Origin: Planctomycetota bacterium | GTDB taxonomy: Bacteria; Planctomycetota; Planctomycetia; Pirellulales; Lacipirellulaceae | Direction: 5' to 3' | Assembly (NCBI GenBank): GCA_029259945.1 | Contig: JAJDEF010000021.1 | Coordinates: 1 to 64,000, forward strand | DNA: 64,000 nucleotides | Shown: piece by piece, positions 38,300 to 46,704 of the stretch | Layout of the letters: each line of letters opens with the position of its first letter | How positions within the stretch are numbered: position 1 is the first letter of the stretch | The notes under the pieces: generated by a model | Databases searched by the model: none | The model's input: the letters and a program-made list of their open reading frames with translations, nothing else | What the model was told of the DNA's origin: nothing | Program-made: the position numbers and the translations under genes

Positions 38300-39523
38300 C
38301 TAGCGTAAACAATGCGAACCGATCGACAGCACCTCGACTTGCTGGCCGATATCGAGTTGATAGTCTCCGGCGGGCAAGATGGCTAGAGCGTTGGCTTTGG
38401 ATAGGGCTGCCAAGTCGGCTGAGCCGCGCCAAGGCAGCGGCTCGACCTTTGGCTTGCCTTCGCGGCGAGTGCCGAAATCGAGATGGCACGGAAGATAGGT
38501 GGGCCGCTTGCCGCGATGCGAGACTGCGGCACTGAGCACACCATGCAGCGGACGTGGGTCTTGAAATTTGCCGTCGGACAGTGCTCGTAGCGAGGGCTTC
38601 ACAAAGATTTCAAAAGCTACCAGGGTGCTTACTGGGTTGCCTGGCAGACCAAAGACTAAGGTGCTGTGGTCTTCGTTTTTGCGTTGGCCAAACCAAAGTG
38701 GTTTTCCGGGTTTCATGCAGACCTTGTGAAAAACTTGGCGGACGCCTAACTGCTCTAACACGCCGGGTACCAAGTCCATCACCCCTGCCGAGACGCCACC
38801 GGTGACGAGCAAAACATCGGCTTCGAGGCCTTGCTGCATCAGCTGTTTTAGTTCGTCTGGGTCGTCGCGCCCGATTCCCAAATCGAGGACTGAAGCTCGC
38901 ATTGACTCCAATAGCGCTACCAGCATCGGGCCATTGCTGTTGCAGATTTGTCCCGCCTTCACAGGCTGGCCGCTGGGGACCAATTCGTTGCCCGTTGCTA
39001 GGACTGCCACGCGGGGGCGAGGTGTCACCTTGACTTCGGCCTTGCCCACTTCTGCGAGCAACGCAATATCAATCGGCGACAGTCGTCGACCGGCCTGTAA
39101 TACTTCCTGGTCGGCAAGAAAGGCAGAACCCTGTGGAAGTACTCCTGCGCCTGCCGTCACGCCAGATTGCGGCATGCTAATCGAATCGTCCGACTGGGTA
39201 ATGTCTTCCTGTTTGACGACGGCGTCGGCGCCGTCGGGCATCGGGGCACCGGTCATGACGTTGATTGTGGTGCCAAGCTCCACCGCGTGATGGGGCGTGC
39301 CGCCGGCTAATACTTGCTCGACCACCTTGCGAGTTGGAGACGAATCGTGCGACAAGACGGCATAGCCGTCGAGCATCGATTTATCAAACGGCGGTGAATC
39401 GACACGACTGATTACCGATTCTGCCAACCGCAAACCGAGTGCTGCAGCAATGGGCACCATGGCGTCGGGCAACTGCTGAGCGCACTGATTAACATGTTCT
39501 AACGCTTTTTCGACTGAGATCAT
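38300..39523 (-). CDS. moeA: Molybdopterin molybdenumtransferase MoeA
   Basis: MoeA inserts molybdate into adenylylated molybdopterin to make the molybdenum cofactor. The 407-residue protein has the family regions: SPPFDKSMLDGYAV near the N-terminus, TGAPMPDGADAVVKQED, and the MPT-binding domain with VATGNELV, GQICNSNG, LLVTGGVSAGVMD and FGLPGNPVSTLVAFE. No other moa/moe genes or molybdoenzyme lie nearby, so it is encoded away from its pathway partners. It ends 13 bases after rseP on the opposite strand. Gephyrin-type synonyms share this domain. Confidence 0.95.
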   Translation of the reverse strand: MISVEKALEHVNQCAQQLPDAMVPIAAALGLRLAESVISRVDSPPFDKSMLDGYAVLSHDSSPTRKVVEQVLAGGTPHHAVELGTTINVMTGAPMPDGADAVVKQEDITQSDDSISMPQSGVTAGAGVLPQGSAFLADQEVLQAGRRLSPIDIALLAEVGKAEVKVTPRPRVAVLATGNELVPSGQPVKAGQICNSNGPMLVALLESMRASVLDLGIGRDDPDELKQLMQQGLEADVLLVTGGVSAGVMDLVPGVLEQLGVRQVFHKVCMKPGKPLWFGQRKNEDHSTLVFGLPGNPVSTLVAFEIFVKPSLRALSDGKFQDPRPLHGVLSAAVSHRGKRPTYLPCHLDFGTRREGKPKVEPLPWRGSADLAALSKANALAILPAGDYQLDIGQQVEVLSIGSHCLR

Positions 39524-39571
39524 AACCGGACGTACCCTCGAATCTTAGAAGAATACGGATGTAACTTCGCT

Positions 39572-39739
39572 CTAATACACCACGGAGTCACGGGGAGCAC
39601 AGAGATTATGTGACATATAGTGCGACGACTGTGCAGAATTAAAAAATAGCGTCATTCCAAATTGAAGCCCGAGCGTTTCGCATGTCGTCAGTTCGAATTA
39701 AAGACTCCTCCGTGTCCCCTGTGGCTCCGTGGTGTAATA
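39572..39739. repeat. Large inverted repeat between moeA and pabA
   Basis: The arms begin ta-a/t-tacaccacggag and stay largely complementary for about 27 bases (39572-39600 and 39712-39739) around a central stretch of about 110 bases. They belong to the same ACCAC(A/G)GAG repeat type as the inner arms at 18058-18131. No open frame is seen between the arms. Confidence 0.75.
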
Positions 39740-39746
39740 CCGACCT

Positions 39747-40328
39747 CTAAATCCGTAAGAAATTTTGCAAGATGTCTGTGCCAGCAGCCGTCAAAAAACT
39801 TTCGGGATGGAACTGTAAGCCAAACAGAGGGAACTCGCGATGAGCGATGGCCATAATTTCGCGTTCGCCGTTGGGTGCGTCGCTCCAGGCCGTCACGCGT
39901 AATTCCTTTGGCAACGAGTCTGGTTGGATGATCAAGCTGTGATAACGGGTCGCTTGAAAAGGATTGCTAAGCCCTTCTAGTAGTGGGCTATTTTCGTGAT
40001 AGATCATGTCGGTCTTGCCATGCATCAGGCGACCGGCACGAACGATTTTTGCCCCGAAGGCTTGGCCAATCGATTGATGGCCTAGACAGACCCCGAGCAG
40101 GGGTAACTTGCCCGCTAGCCGCTTGACGACCTCCACCGAAATTCCTGCCTCGTTGGGGGTGCATGGCCCCGGTGAGACGATCAAGCGATCGGGCTTCCTT
40201 TCGAGGATTTCATCCACTGAAATCTCATCGTTACGATCGACGCGAATATCTAATTGCGAATCGATTTCGCCCAACCTTTGCACGAGGTTATAGGTGAACG
40301 AATCGTAGTTATCGATGATTTGAATCAT
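39747..40328 (-). CDS. pabA: Glutamine amidotransferase of anthranilate or aminodeoxychorismate synthase
   Basis: The 193-residue class I glutamine amidotransferase supplies ammonia from glutamine for anthranilate (tryptophan) or aminodeoxychorismate (folate) synthesis. It has the catalytic triad: Cys in LLGVCLGHQS (about residue 79), and His and Glu in FGLQFHPESFLT (about 172-174). The N-terminal IDNYDSFTYNLVQ and the SPGPCTPNEAG loop are typical. TrpG and PabA cannot be told apart without the partner subunit, which is not in the window; one protein often serves both. The symbol is a conventional choice. Confidence 0.9.
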   Translation of the reverse strand: MIQIIDNYDSFTYNLVQRLGEIDSQLDIRVDRNDEISVDEILERKPDRLIVSPGPCTPNEAGISVEVVKRLAGKLPLLGVCLGHQSIGQAFGAKIVRAGRLMHGKTDMIYHENSPLLEGLSNPFQATRYHSLIIQPDSLPKELRVTAWSDAPNGEREIMAIAHREFPLFGLQFHPESFLTAAGTDILQNFLRI

Positions 40329-40520
40329 GGTGAGTCGAATCGTTGACGGTTGGGTTGCAGTACTGCAGTCGGCGGTCTACGACGAAAGTCGGGGGGGGCT
40401 GCTATCACCCTTCTCCAATATCCCCTCGAAAAACACTTCTATTCCAGTGTACCGATCTCACCGCGTCTCGGAATAGCACCTGGGTTGCTACGTGCGTGGA
40501 ATTGCGGTTCAATTAGCCCT

Positions 40521-40922
40521 ATGAGTGAGCCCAGCACGTTCCATCAACTATTTGCCATTGCCGCTGGCGGCAGTGTTGGTGCCCTATGTCGACACTTGGT
40601 GAATCTTGCATGTTCGCGCTGGTTTGGCAGCCACCTTGCCGTCGGCACCTTGGCCGTCAACGTGGTGGGCTGTTTTCTTGTTGGCCTGCTTATTGCGATG
40701 CGATCGACCGATTCGCCACGCTGGGACGATTTGACTCACTCGGCACTGATCGTCGGTTTTCTCGGTGCCTTTACGACTTTTTCGACTTTTGGTTTCGAGA
40801 CCACTCGATTTTTTGAGAGCGCCCAGCATGGCCTGGCGTTGCTCAACATCGGCGGCAACATGTTGCTGGGTCTTAGCGCAGTTTTTGGTGGCCTTTATCT
40901 TGGACGGGTGATGGTGGGCTAG
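40521..40922 (+). CDS. crcB: Fluoride-specific ion channel CrcB (Fluc)
   Basis: CrcB/Fluc is a dimeric fluoride exporter. The 133-residue membrane protein has four membrane segments. Key motifs are GGSVGALCRHLV near the N-terminus, GTLAVNVVGCFLVGLL with the conserved Asn, and GFLGAFTTFSTFGFET with the phenylalanine/threonine track. ATG 40521 is chosen because the upstream frame (to 40350) has no family similarity. A crcB-type fluoride riboswitch was looked for upstream and not seen. Confidence 0.93.
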   Translation: MSEPSTFHQLFAIAAGGSVGALCRHLVNLACSRWFGSHLAVGTLAVNVVGCFLVGLLIAMRSTDSPRWDDLTHSALIVGFLGAFTTFSTFGFETTRFFESAQHGLALLNIGGNMLLGLSAVFGGLYLGRVMVG

Positions 40923-40938
40923 TCGGTGTCCGATATTT

Positions 40939-40961
40939 CGGGCTAGGATGGCCCGGCTATG
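40939..40961. repeat. Hairpin repeat with AGGAT loop, copy 3
   Basis: CGGGCT and GGCCCG pair (one G-T) around AGGAT, with GCTATG afterwards; CTA at 40957-40959 is the TAG stop of the minus-strand thioesterase gene. Two or more stem pairs differ from copies 1 and 2 with compensation. It lies between convergent crcB and the thioesterase gene. Confidence 0.75.
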
Positions 40962-41418
40962 GGGACTCGCTTTGCACTACGTAGGAGCCCTTGAACGTAA
41001 CGTAGGTTCCTTGATCGTCGGCTATTTCGGCTTGGATGTCGATTTTCGACTTGCCCTTGCTACGGAGAAGCTCGAAAAAATAAGCCAACTGCTCGGGGTC
41101 GATGCACAAACCGGCTGCAACAATCTCGGGGGTTCGGACGGGCCGAAGATAACGGATTGAACCGCGTCGAATTACGATATTGCCGTATTGGCCATCGCCT
41201 TTTAGAAGCAGGAAGACGGTGCCCCACCCTACCACGGTACACAAGGCATTCAGGCTTCCGGCAAAGGCTGAATATTGGTGGTTGCGGTTCGGCGTCAGCG
41301 GCATTTTCATGGCCAGTTGCGTGCCATCCCACGACACCGTTTCAATAGCCATGGCTTTGCTGATGGGCATCTCTCGAGCGAGAGTTTCGCCTAGTTCTTC
41401 AAGAAATTGTTCGTCCAT
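40957..41418 (-). CDS. Hotdog-fold thioesterase-like protein (YiiD C-terminal type)
   Basis: The start is ATG 41418; TTG 41439 is also in frame. The 153-residue product has the motifs of the YiiD C-terminal or DUF4442-like hotdog domain: NRNHQYSAFAGSLNALCTVVGWG, then IRRGSIRYLRPVRTPEIVAA and TFKGSYVV. Such proteins act on acyl-CoA or acyl-ACP thioesters, but the substrate is unknown here. The stop codon lies in hairpin repeat copy 3. Confidence 0.8.
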   Translation of the reverse strand: MDEQFLEELGETLAREMPISKAMAIETVSWDGTQLAMKMPLTPNRNHQYSAFAGSLNALCTVVGWGTVFLLLKGDGQYGNIVIRRGSIRYLRPVRTPEIVAAGLCIDPEQLAYFFELLRSKGKSKIDIQAEIADDQGTYVTFKGSYVVQSESP

Positions 41419-41507
41419 GGAAAGCCGGTAATGTCGCAACGTTGTCTGAGATGATTTTCCCTATGCTACCTCATGGGGGCAGCCCTCACCAGCGGCTAAC
41501 GACGTGA

Positions 41508-42494
41508 TTAAAGCCCCCAGATGAGAAGCACTGCATAGTCGAGATTGTTTGGCTCCGTGCCGTTGGACGTGCTGTCGTAACGATCTTGCACCGACAGTCT
41601 GAGGCTGACGTTCTTAGGTCGATCTAGATCAATTTCCCAACCAAGGTCAGATACGATGCGGTACTCGTCAAAATCTTTCCATACGGGAAAGTAATCTGCC
41701 TTGGCTGTGAGGCGTTGGGTTTTGGATAGCTTGTGCTCGTATTCAGTGCCGAATAGTGCCTCCTGCGTCCAATGCACATCGGGCCCACCGAACTCGCGTG
41801 ATGTACCCCCACCGAACCTGCCGATTAGATCAATCTGATCGGTGTCGATGAATTGATAGCCAACACCGGAGTTGAGGGCAAACCTGATATCGAAGGGTTG
41901 AAACTCGTCGTATAGTACATTGGTCAGCAAGAAGAGCGACCAAGGAGATTTGCCCAATGCACGGTCAAATCGAGCGTCGAACTTTGCGTCGTTTTGAGTT
42001 TCCAGTTTGTTCGACGTGTTTTTGTGGTAGGAGATACTGGTATCGATTTTCCAGAAATCGGTTTTGCGTCTTAGGTGCCCCCCGGTGCGCATGCTAAATG
42101 TTTCGTTTATGCCATCACTGCCGTTGAGGCCCAATTCGAAACCGATGTCCCAAGGGGCAGGCCCAAACCAGTGCGATGGCTGGTACCATGCGGATCTTAC
42201 TTCGGGAGTTACCTTAATGAATTTTGCTTCGGGCTCTGTCAGATTCTCGACCGCAACGTCCACTTCTGAATCTTCGATGGGCGACGGTAATGTCGAGGAT
42301 TGCTCTGAAGGTGCAAGAAGAACACCAGGAGGTGTCAGTACGCTGGGTGCCCCAACATCTTGGGCCGTCCCTATTTGCGGGTGTATAAGCAGTGCAAATA
42401 TCAGCAGTATGTTTCTAGACCTTACCAACCTACTTGCTCCCAACATCCATGCGGGTACAGATTTCTCACTGAGAGACGTTGTGCGTCTCCTCAA
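41508..42494 (-). CDS. DUF481-like outer-membrane beta-barrel protein
   Basis: The 328-residue protein has a hydrophobic export segment (about residues 24-44) and a Pro/Ser-rich linker. The rest is a predicted beta-barrel with repeated amphipathic strands (FELGLNGSDGINET, LRRKTDFWKIDTSISYHKN, SLFLLTNVLYDEFQP, RLSVQDRYDSTSNGT) ending LDYAVLLIWGL, a typical barrel C-terminus. Strand order and the closing WGL resemble DUF481 proteins, which are salt-induced outer-membrane proteins. The first 20 residues are basic and may be a longer n-region or a later start. Confidence 0.72.
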   Translation of the reverse strand: MRRRTTSLSEKSVPAWMLGASRLVRSRNILLIFALLIHPQIGTAQDVGAPSVLTPPGVLLAPSEQSSTLPSPIEDSEVDVAVENLTEPEAKFIKVTPEVRSAWYQPSHWFGPAPWDIGFELGLNGSDGINETFSMRTGGHLRRKTDFWKIDTSISYHKNTSNKLETQNDAKFDARFDRALGKSPWSLFLLTNVLYDEFQPFDIRFALNSGVGYQFIDTDQIDLIGRFGGGTSREFGGPDVHWTQEALFGTEYEHKLSKTQRLTAKADYFPVWKDFDEYRIVSDLGWEIDLDRPKNVSLRLSVQDRYDSTSNGTEPNNLDYAVLLIWGL

Positions 42495-42668
42495 CTGCTC
42501 AATTTGAAGTGGTGTGGATATAGCAAATACTTAGATCGCCCAACAAGGGGGGAACGTAGCGACTTGCTAGCACAGGGACAACGCTCTCACCAATTAGAAG
42601 GTAAGAAACAGGGGCTGGGCTTCGCTAGGAAACCCAACCCCTGGTGTCCAATTAATTTGTCAGTACGA

Positions 42669-43847
42669 TCAGCCGCCGCAGCAACTGCAGGCTGGAACTT
42701 CGCACTGGATTTCTTTTTCGACCATCTTGCAGACTCTGACAGGAACCTGAACCTCGACCTGAACTGGCTTGCAAACCGTATAGGTTTCGGTTCTTTCTTC
42801 AGGCACGCACTCGTAACGGCAAACCGTGTAGGTGCGAGTCTTTTCCTGCGGAACATAGACGCAGCAGGTGACTTCCTTGCTCTTCTCTTCGCACACCATG
42901 CGGCAGACCTTGTACTCGCGGGTCTTGGTGACAGGGCGGCTCTTGCAAACCTTGACCGTGTAGGTTTTTTCTTGCGGAACCATCTTGCAAACCTTGACCG
43001 TTTTCTCACGCGGCACCATCCGGCATCGGCGTACCTTTACGGTGCAAGTCTTTTCGACGGGGCGAGTTTTGCAAACCTTATAGGTGTAAGGTACTTCTTC
43101 GACTTCGCACTTGTAAGTTGTGCAGGTCACCTGTTTTTCTTCGACTGTGGGCACCCAAACCCGCTTGCAGCAGGTGCGAGTGCAATTGCCACAGCCGCCG
43201 CAACCTGATCCACAGGCGGGGACTTCAATCGTTTGCGTTTCCCAGTGGCCGCCACAAATTTTGACGGTCTTCACGGTTTCGACGGGGACACGTCTCACCA
43301 CTCGACGTGTGGCTTCGACCTCTTCGGTGTAGCGTTCGCAAACGGTGTAGGTCTTTTCAACGTCCTCGCAGTAGTATTCGCGTACTTCATAGCTGACCGT
43401 TTTTTCGGAATACTCGGGAACCATCACGGTGCAAGTACGCTCTTCTTCTTCGGTGTAGTATTCGCAGGTGGTGTACTCAGCGGTCTTGGTTTCCCAGACT
43501 GGCTTTTGCACGGTGTAGTTGACCGTCTTGGTTTGCTGTGTTGGAACCATCACCGTGTAGGTGCAGGTCTTTTCTTCTTTCACCGGTACACGATTGTAAA
43601 CGGTGTAGGTTCGCGTCTTTTCTTCTTTTTGGTATTCAGTCCGCGTGCAGGTACGCATTTCTTCGACGTATGTTGGCACCATCACCGTGCGGGTGATGGT
43701 TTTCGTCTCGCAGCCGCAAGAATCGCAACAGCTGCTGCAACTACTCTGACAACAGTTTTTCTTGAACAATCCTGCGGACACATCGTCCGAAACCCCGACG
43801 ACCAGCAACCCTAGTGCTGGCAACAAAAACAACGCGCGACGTAACAT
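42669..43847 (-). CDS. YTV-repeat, cysteine-rich envelope protein
   Basis: ATG 43847 with a GGAGG site about eight bases upstream is chosen over the longer frame. The signal peptide MLRRALFLLPALGLLVVGV is followed by AGLFKKNCC, then repeats of the type (T/R/K)TYTV, with seven YTV occurrences in 392 residues (RTYTVYN, CTYTVMVP, NYTVQKP, KTYTVCE, KTYTVKVC, RTYTVCR, ETYTVCK), and many Cys, Thr, Val and basic residues. YTV domains were first described in Rhodopirellula baltica and are linked to the planctomycete cell wall. The C-terminus is CSCCGG. Disulfide cross-linking in the envelope is inferred. Confidence 0.85.
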   Translation of the reverse strand: MLRRALFLLPALGLLVVGVSDDVSAGLFKKNCCQSSCSSCCDSCGCETKTITRTVMVPTYVEEMRTCTRTEYQKEEKTRTYTVYNRVPVKEEKTCTYTVMVPTQQTKTVNYTVQKPVWETKTAEYTTCEYYTEEEERTCTVMVPEYSEKTVSYEVREYYCEDVEKTYTVCERYTEEVEATRRVVRRVPVETVKTVKICGGHWETQTIEVPACGSGCGGCGNCTRTCCKRVWVPTVEEKQVTCTTYKCEVEEVPYTYKVCKTRPVEKTCTVKVRRCRMVPREKTVKVCKMVPQEKTYTVKVCKSRPVTKTREYKVCRMVCEEKSKEVTCCVYVPQEKTRTYTVCRYECVPEERTETYTVCKPVQVEVQVPVRVCKMVEKEIQCEVPACSCCGG

Positions 43848-44090
43848 GTGTAAGCCCTCCATCAACGTAGAAAAAATAAAAAGTGCAATTTGCAAGGCAA
43901 AAGTGACACGCTAGCAGCCCCCCCCTTGGAATTCACTCTAAGGAAGATAGGCATTCCAGTGATTCTACGCTTGACTTTCAGGATTGCAACGACATTGCGT
44001 CCCAATAGGCGTTTTTTCCAAGAAAACGATCGTCGACTGGAATATTGCTCGTTCTAGCCCCTACGTCGGAAGGGAAATAGCTCCTCGAGG

Positions 44091-44813
44091 TTACTGACCA
44101 ACGATTTCTAGCAATTCGATATCGAAAATCAGGGTACTGCCTGCTTCGATCGGAGGGCCCGGGGGGTTGTTGCTGTAGGCTAGCTCAGCTGGGATATAGA
44201 GTTGCCACTTGTCGCCGACATGCATCATTTGCAACGCCTCGGTCCAACCAGGAATGACTCGATTGACGGGAAACTGGGCTGGTCCCCCGTGATTTGCCGA
44301 TGCGTCGAATTCGGTCCCATCGATGAGTGTACCCCGATAATGACAGCTCACCGTATCGGCAGGCCCAGGTGATGGTCCGTCTCCCGACTCGATGACTTTG
44401 TATTGCAAGCCTGTTTCAGTGACCTCGACGTCGTCGTTTTCTTTATTCTTTGCTAGAAATTCTTCGCCTAATTGTTGGTTTTTAGCCCCTTGAGACTGTT
44501 GCCGTTTCTGCGCTTTCTCTTGCATCTGCATTTGAAGTTTTTGTATTGCCATTGCGCACGTTTTTTCGTCATACAGTGGCTCTCCGTCGTTGATTCCATC
44601 TTGCACACCGGCTAGGAATTTTTCCAGGTCGAGTTGAGTCGCATTGTTGCGAAAATTGTTGCCGATGTCTAAGCCTACGGCATAGCTGTAATGTTGTGTT
44701 TCAGTGACGTCACTCATTTGTTCATCTCCTCCTAGTAATGATTCTTGCGCAAAGATCCAAGCGGTGGTAACGAGTAACAGTGTGCAACTCGCAAGGGCGC
44801 AGGCCTTTTTCAT
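44091..44813 (-). CDS. FKBP-type peptidyl-prolyl cis-trans isomerase
   Basis: The 240-residue protein has a signal-like N-terminus (about residues 1-22). An FKBP N-terminal dimerisation domain (about 35-125) with the typical VGLDIGNNFRNN and YDEKTCAMAIQ is followed by a C-terminal FKBP domain (about 140-238) with VSCHYRGTLIDGTEFDAS, GWTEALQMMHVGDKWQLYIP and AGSTLIFDIELLE. It should assist folding of exported proteins. The segment 100-140 is a charged linker. The family resembles FkpA and Mip. Confidence 0.92.
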   Translation of the reverse strand: MKKACALASCTLLLVTTAWIFAQESLLGGDEQMSDVTETQHYSYAVGLDIGNNFRNNATQLDLEKFLAGVQDGINDGEPLYDEKTCAMAIQKLQMQMQEKAQKRQQSQGAKNQQLGEEFLAKNKENDDVEVTETGLQYKVIESGDGPSPGPADTVSCHYRGTLIDGTEFDASANHGGPAQFPVNRVIPGWTEALQMMHVGDKWQLYIPAELAYSNNPPGPPIEAGSTLIFDIELLEIVGQ

Positions 44814-45201
44814 GTTTAGCTCCTTGAATCTAATAATTTGCGATAAACTGTGGAATCTTGAGGGACTACGAAAGGCAGGAATTACATGTAGTTTCCGACC
44901 ACAAGAGCGTGATTATACGGGTTCATAGGTCTCTCGCACTCCCTAAAAAAGGTTTCTATCTCGTCTTTGTAAACTTAAGTGCTCGTCGACGGAGTAAAGC
45001 CCCAAACGCCACGGCGGTCGAGCGGTTAGCAGAAGCGGTCGTAGAGACGGCTCATTTCCGGGAGAATATCGAGAAATTGTCGCTCTTTGCGTCTGACAAA
45101 TGGTTTGCAGGCTGAAATGTGCTCTATAATGTAAGGACAGGGGCACATCGAAAACGATGGTATAAGCAATCGTTGGTGTGAGCGTTCCCAAGGGAGACAG
45201 A
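44814..45201. other. Divergent upstream region, candidate -10 box
   Basis: No gene is supported between the FKBP gene and the DUF1559 gene. A TATAAT hexamer at 45125-45130 on the plus strand could be the -10 box of the DUF1559 promoter, but no -35 box at the usual 16-18 base spacing was found. A GGGAG ribosome-binding site lies at about 45190-45196 before ATG 45202. Confidence 0.4.
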
Positions 45202-46290
45202 ATGTTTTTTTGCTCAACGCCCCCTCTTTTCGATGGTCAGCGATCGCGGTCTCGACGTGGTTTTACGTTGATCGAGCTCTTAGTTGTGATTGCTATTGTC
45301 GGGGTGTTGATTTCATTGTTGCTGCCTGCGGCACAAGCAGCACGCGAGGCGGCACGGCGGATTCAATGCACCAGCAACCTGAAGCAGATTGCGCTTGCTG
45401 CGCTGAATTACGAATCGAGCCTAGGGGCTTTGCCGCCGTCGGCGATTCTTGATCGTGATGAGCGAATATTTCTGGAGGCCCCTTATCCGGTCGTCGATCA
45501 TCGATTGGGCAAACAGTTTAGTTGGGTGGTCTCTTTGCTGCCTTATTTGGAACAGCAAAACATCTACGACCAATTCGATCGAACGGTGAATGTTTATGAG
45601 CAGGAGAAAAATCCACAGTCGCAGTTCATCTCTAGTCTGATGTGTCCCAGCGATAATGCGTACTCTCGCTATTTTGTCGATGAAGAGTTGACACAGGGAA
45701 AGCAGTTTGCCAAAGGTAACTATGCAGCTTTTGTCAGTCCCTATCACATCGATTTGCAGTTGCTCTATCCAGGCGCTTTGATTGTAACCGGTCAGTCATT
45801 GAATCGCATCGAAGACGGTGCTTCGAACACGTTTGCGTTTACCGAAGTGCGAACGCTGGACGCCGAACAGGATGAACGTGGTGTTTGGGCATTGCCATGG
45901 GCGGGAGCAAGTATTCTGGCTTTTGATATGCACCACAAGTGTTCAGAGGGAATACACTGCCCCCAAGATCGAAATTTTCGCGCCAATCCCGTAAGTTTTG
46001 GGCAAACGCAGACGCCCAACACACTTGGCCCAACGCGAGATACGCTTCATCTTTGTCGAGACGAAGTTCGCCGACTAGCAGATTTAGAAGGCATGCCCTG
46101 TTTGGCCTGGACCTATCCCATCGGGGTGTCCGGCTACTATTCGGCTTCACCGCGTAGCTTGCATCGAGGTGGGGTTAACGTTTCGTACTTGGATGGGCAT
46201 ACGGGCTTCATTCCCAATGACATCGACGAGCTAGTGATGGCGTACTTGATAAGCATCAACGATGGGCAGGTGAACATTGATGATGAATGA
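45202..46290 (+). CDS. DUF1559 protein with pilin-like N-terminus
   Basis: ATG 45202 with GGGAGA upstream is preferred over GTG 45178. The 362-residue product has a prepilin-type start: [21 protein letters not shown] (cleavage after Gly20, Glu at +5), followed by the long planctomycete DUF1559 region and the usual C-terminal motif [17 protein letters not shown]. Such proteins are numerous in planctomycetes and are thought to be pseudopilin-like surface proteins. The next small gene overlaps the stop codon, so the two may be cotranscribed. Confidence 0.9.
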   Translation: MFFCSTPPLFDGQRSRSRRGFTLIELLVVIAIVGVLISLLLPAAQAAREAARRIQCTSNLKQIALAALNYESSLGALPPSAILDRDERIFLEAPYPVVDHRLGKQFSWVVSLLPYLEQQNIYDQFDRTVNVYEQEKNPQSQFISSLMCPSDNAYSRYFVDEELTQGKQFAKGNYAAFVSPYHIDLQLLYPGALIVTGQSLNRIEDGASNTFAFTEVRTLDAEQDERGVWALPWAGASILAFDMHHKCSEGIHCPQDRNFRANPVSFGQTQTPNTLGPTRDTLHLCRDEVRRLADLEGMPCLAWTYPIGVSGYYSASPRSLHRGGVNVSYLDGHTGFIPNDIDELVMAYLISINDGQVNIDDE

Positions 46291-46687
46291 CGCCTTGAAG
46301 AGTGCGGCAGGTAGCAAGGAGGATTCGGGCCCATTTTCTTTTGCCCTTATTGTCATTCTTGTGGGCGTCATGCTGATACTGGCGTCGCTGTTGCCAGTGG
46401 GAGATTTTACAAAAGACGTACTCTGGACCGATGAAGACGCTGCCGCGTTTAGTCACATTTCTCAGGAGTACCACCGCAAGAGCTATCAAACTCCGCAGCG
46501 GGCGGGATTGACCGAGGAGCAGTTGAAGGCCCAACTTGAGAAGATGAAAATTCAATACGAGGTAATGCGGGCAAAATTGCAAAATGCCCAACAACAACCA
46601 ACCACTTGGAAGCGCTATTTGCTTTGGACAGGGGTCTTGTTGGTGGTGAGTGGCTTTCTTGGCCACAAGTCTAGCGATCAGCGTTGA
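46280..46687 (+). CDS. Small membrane protein after DUF1559 gene
   Basis: ATG 46280 (another in-frame ATG at 46283) overlaps the preceding stop region. The 135-residue product has two membrane segments (about residues 21-41 and 112-127) and a central coiled-coil-like helix ([19 protein letters not shown]). The overlap suggests translation coupled to the DUF1559 gene, and a supporting role is inferred. No domain is recognised. Confidence 0.65.
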   Translation: MMNDALKSAAGSKEDSGPFSFALIVILVGVMLILASLLPVGDFTKDVLWTDEDAAAFSHISQEYHRKSYQTPQRAGLTEEQLKAQLEKMKIQYEVMRAKLQNAQQQPTTWKRYLLWTGVLLVVSGFLGHKSSDQR

Positions 46688-46704
46688 TTGGGTAATGCAG
46701 GCGG

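Noticed and set aside
40329-40520. Fluoride riboswitch upstream of crcB
   Set aside because: The conserved pairing and sequence of the crcB motif were not found in this leader.
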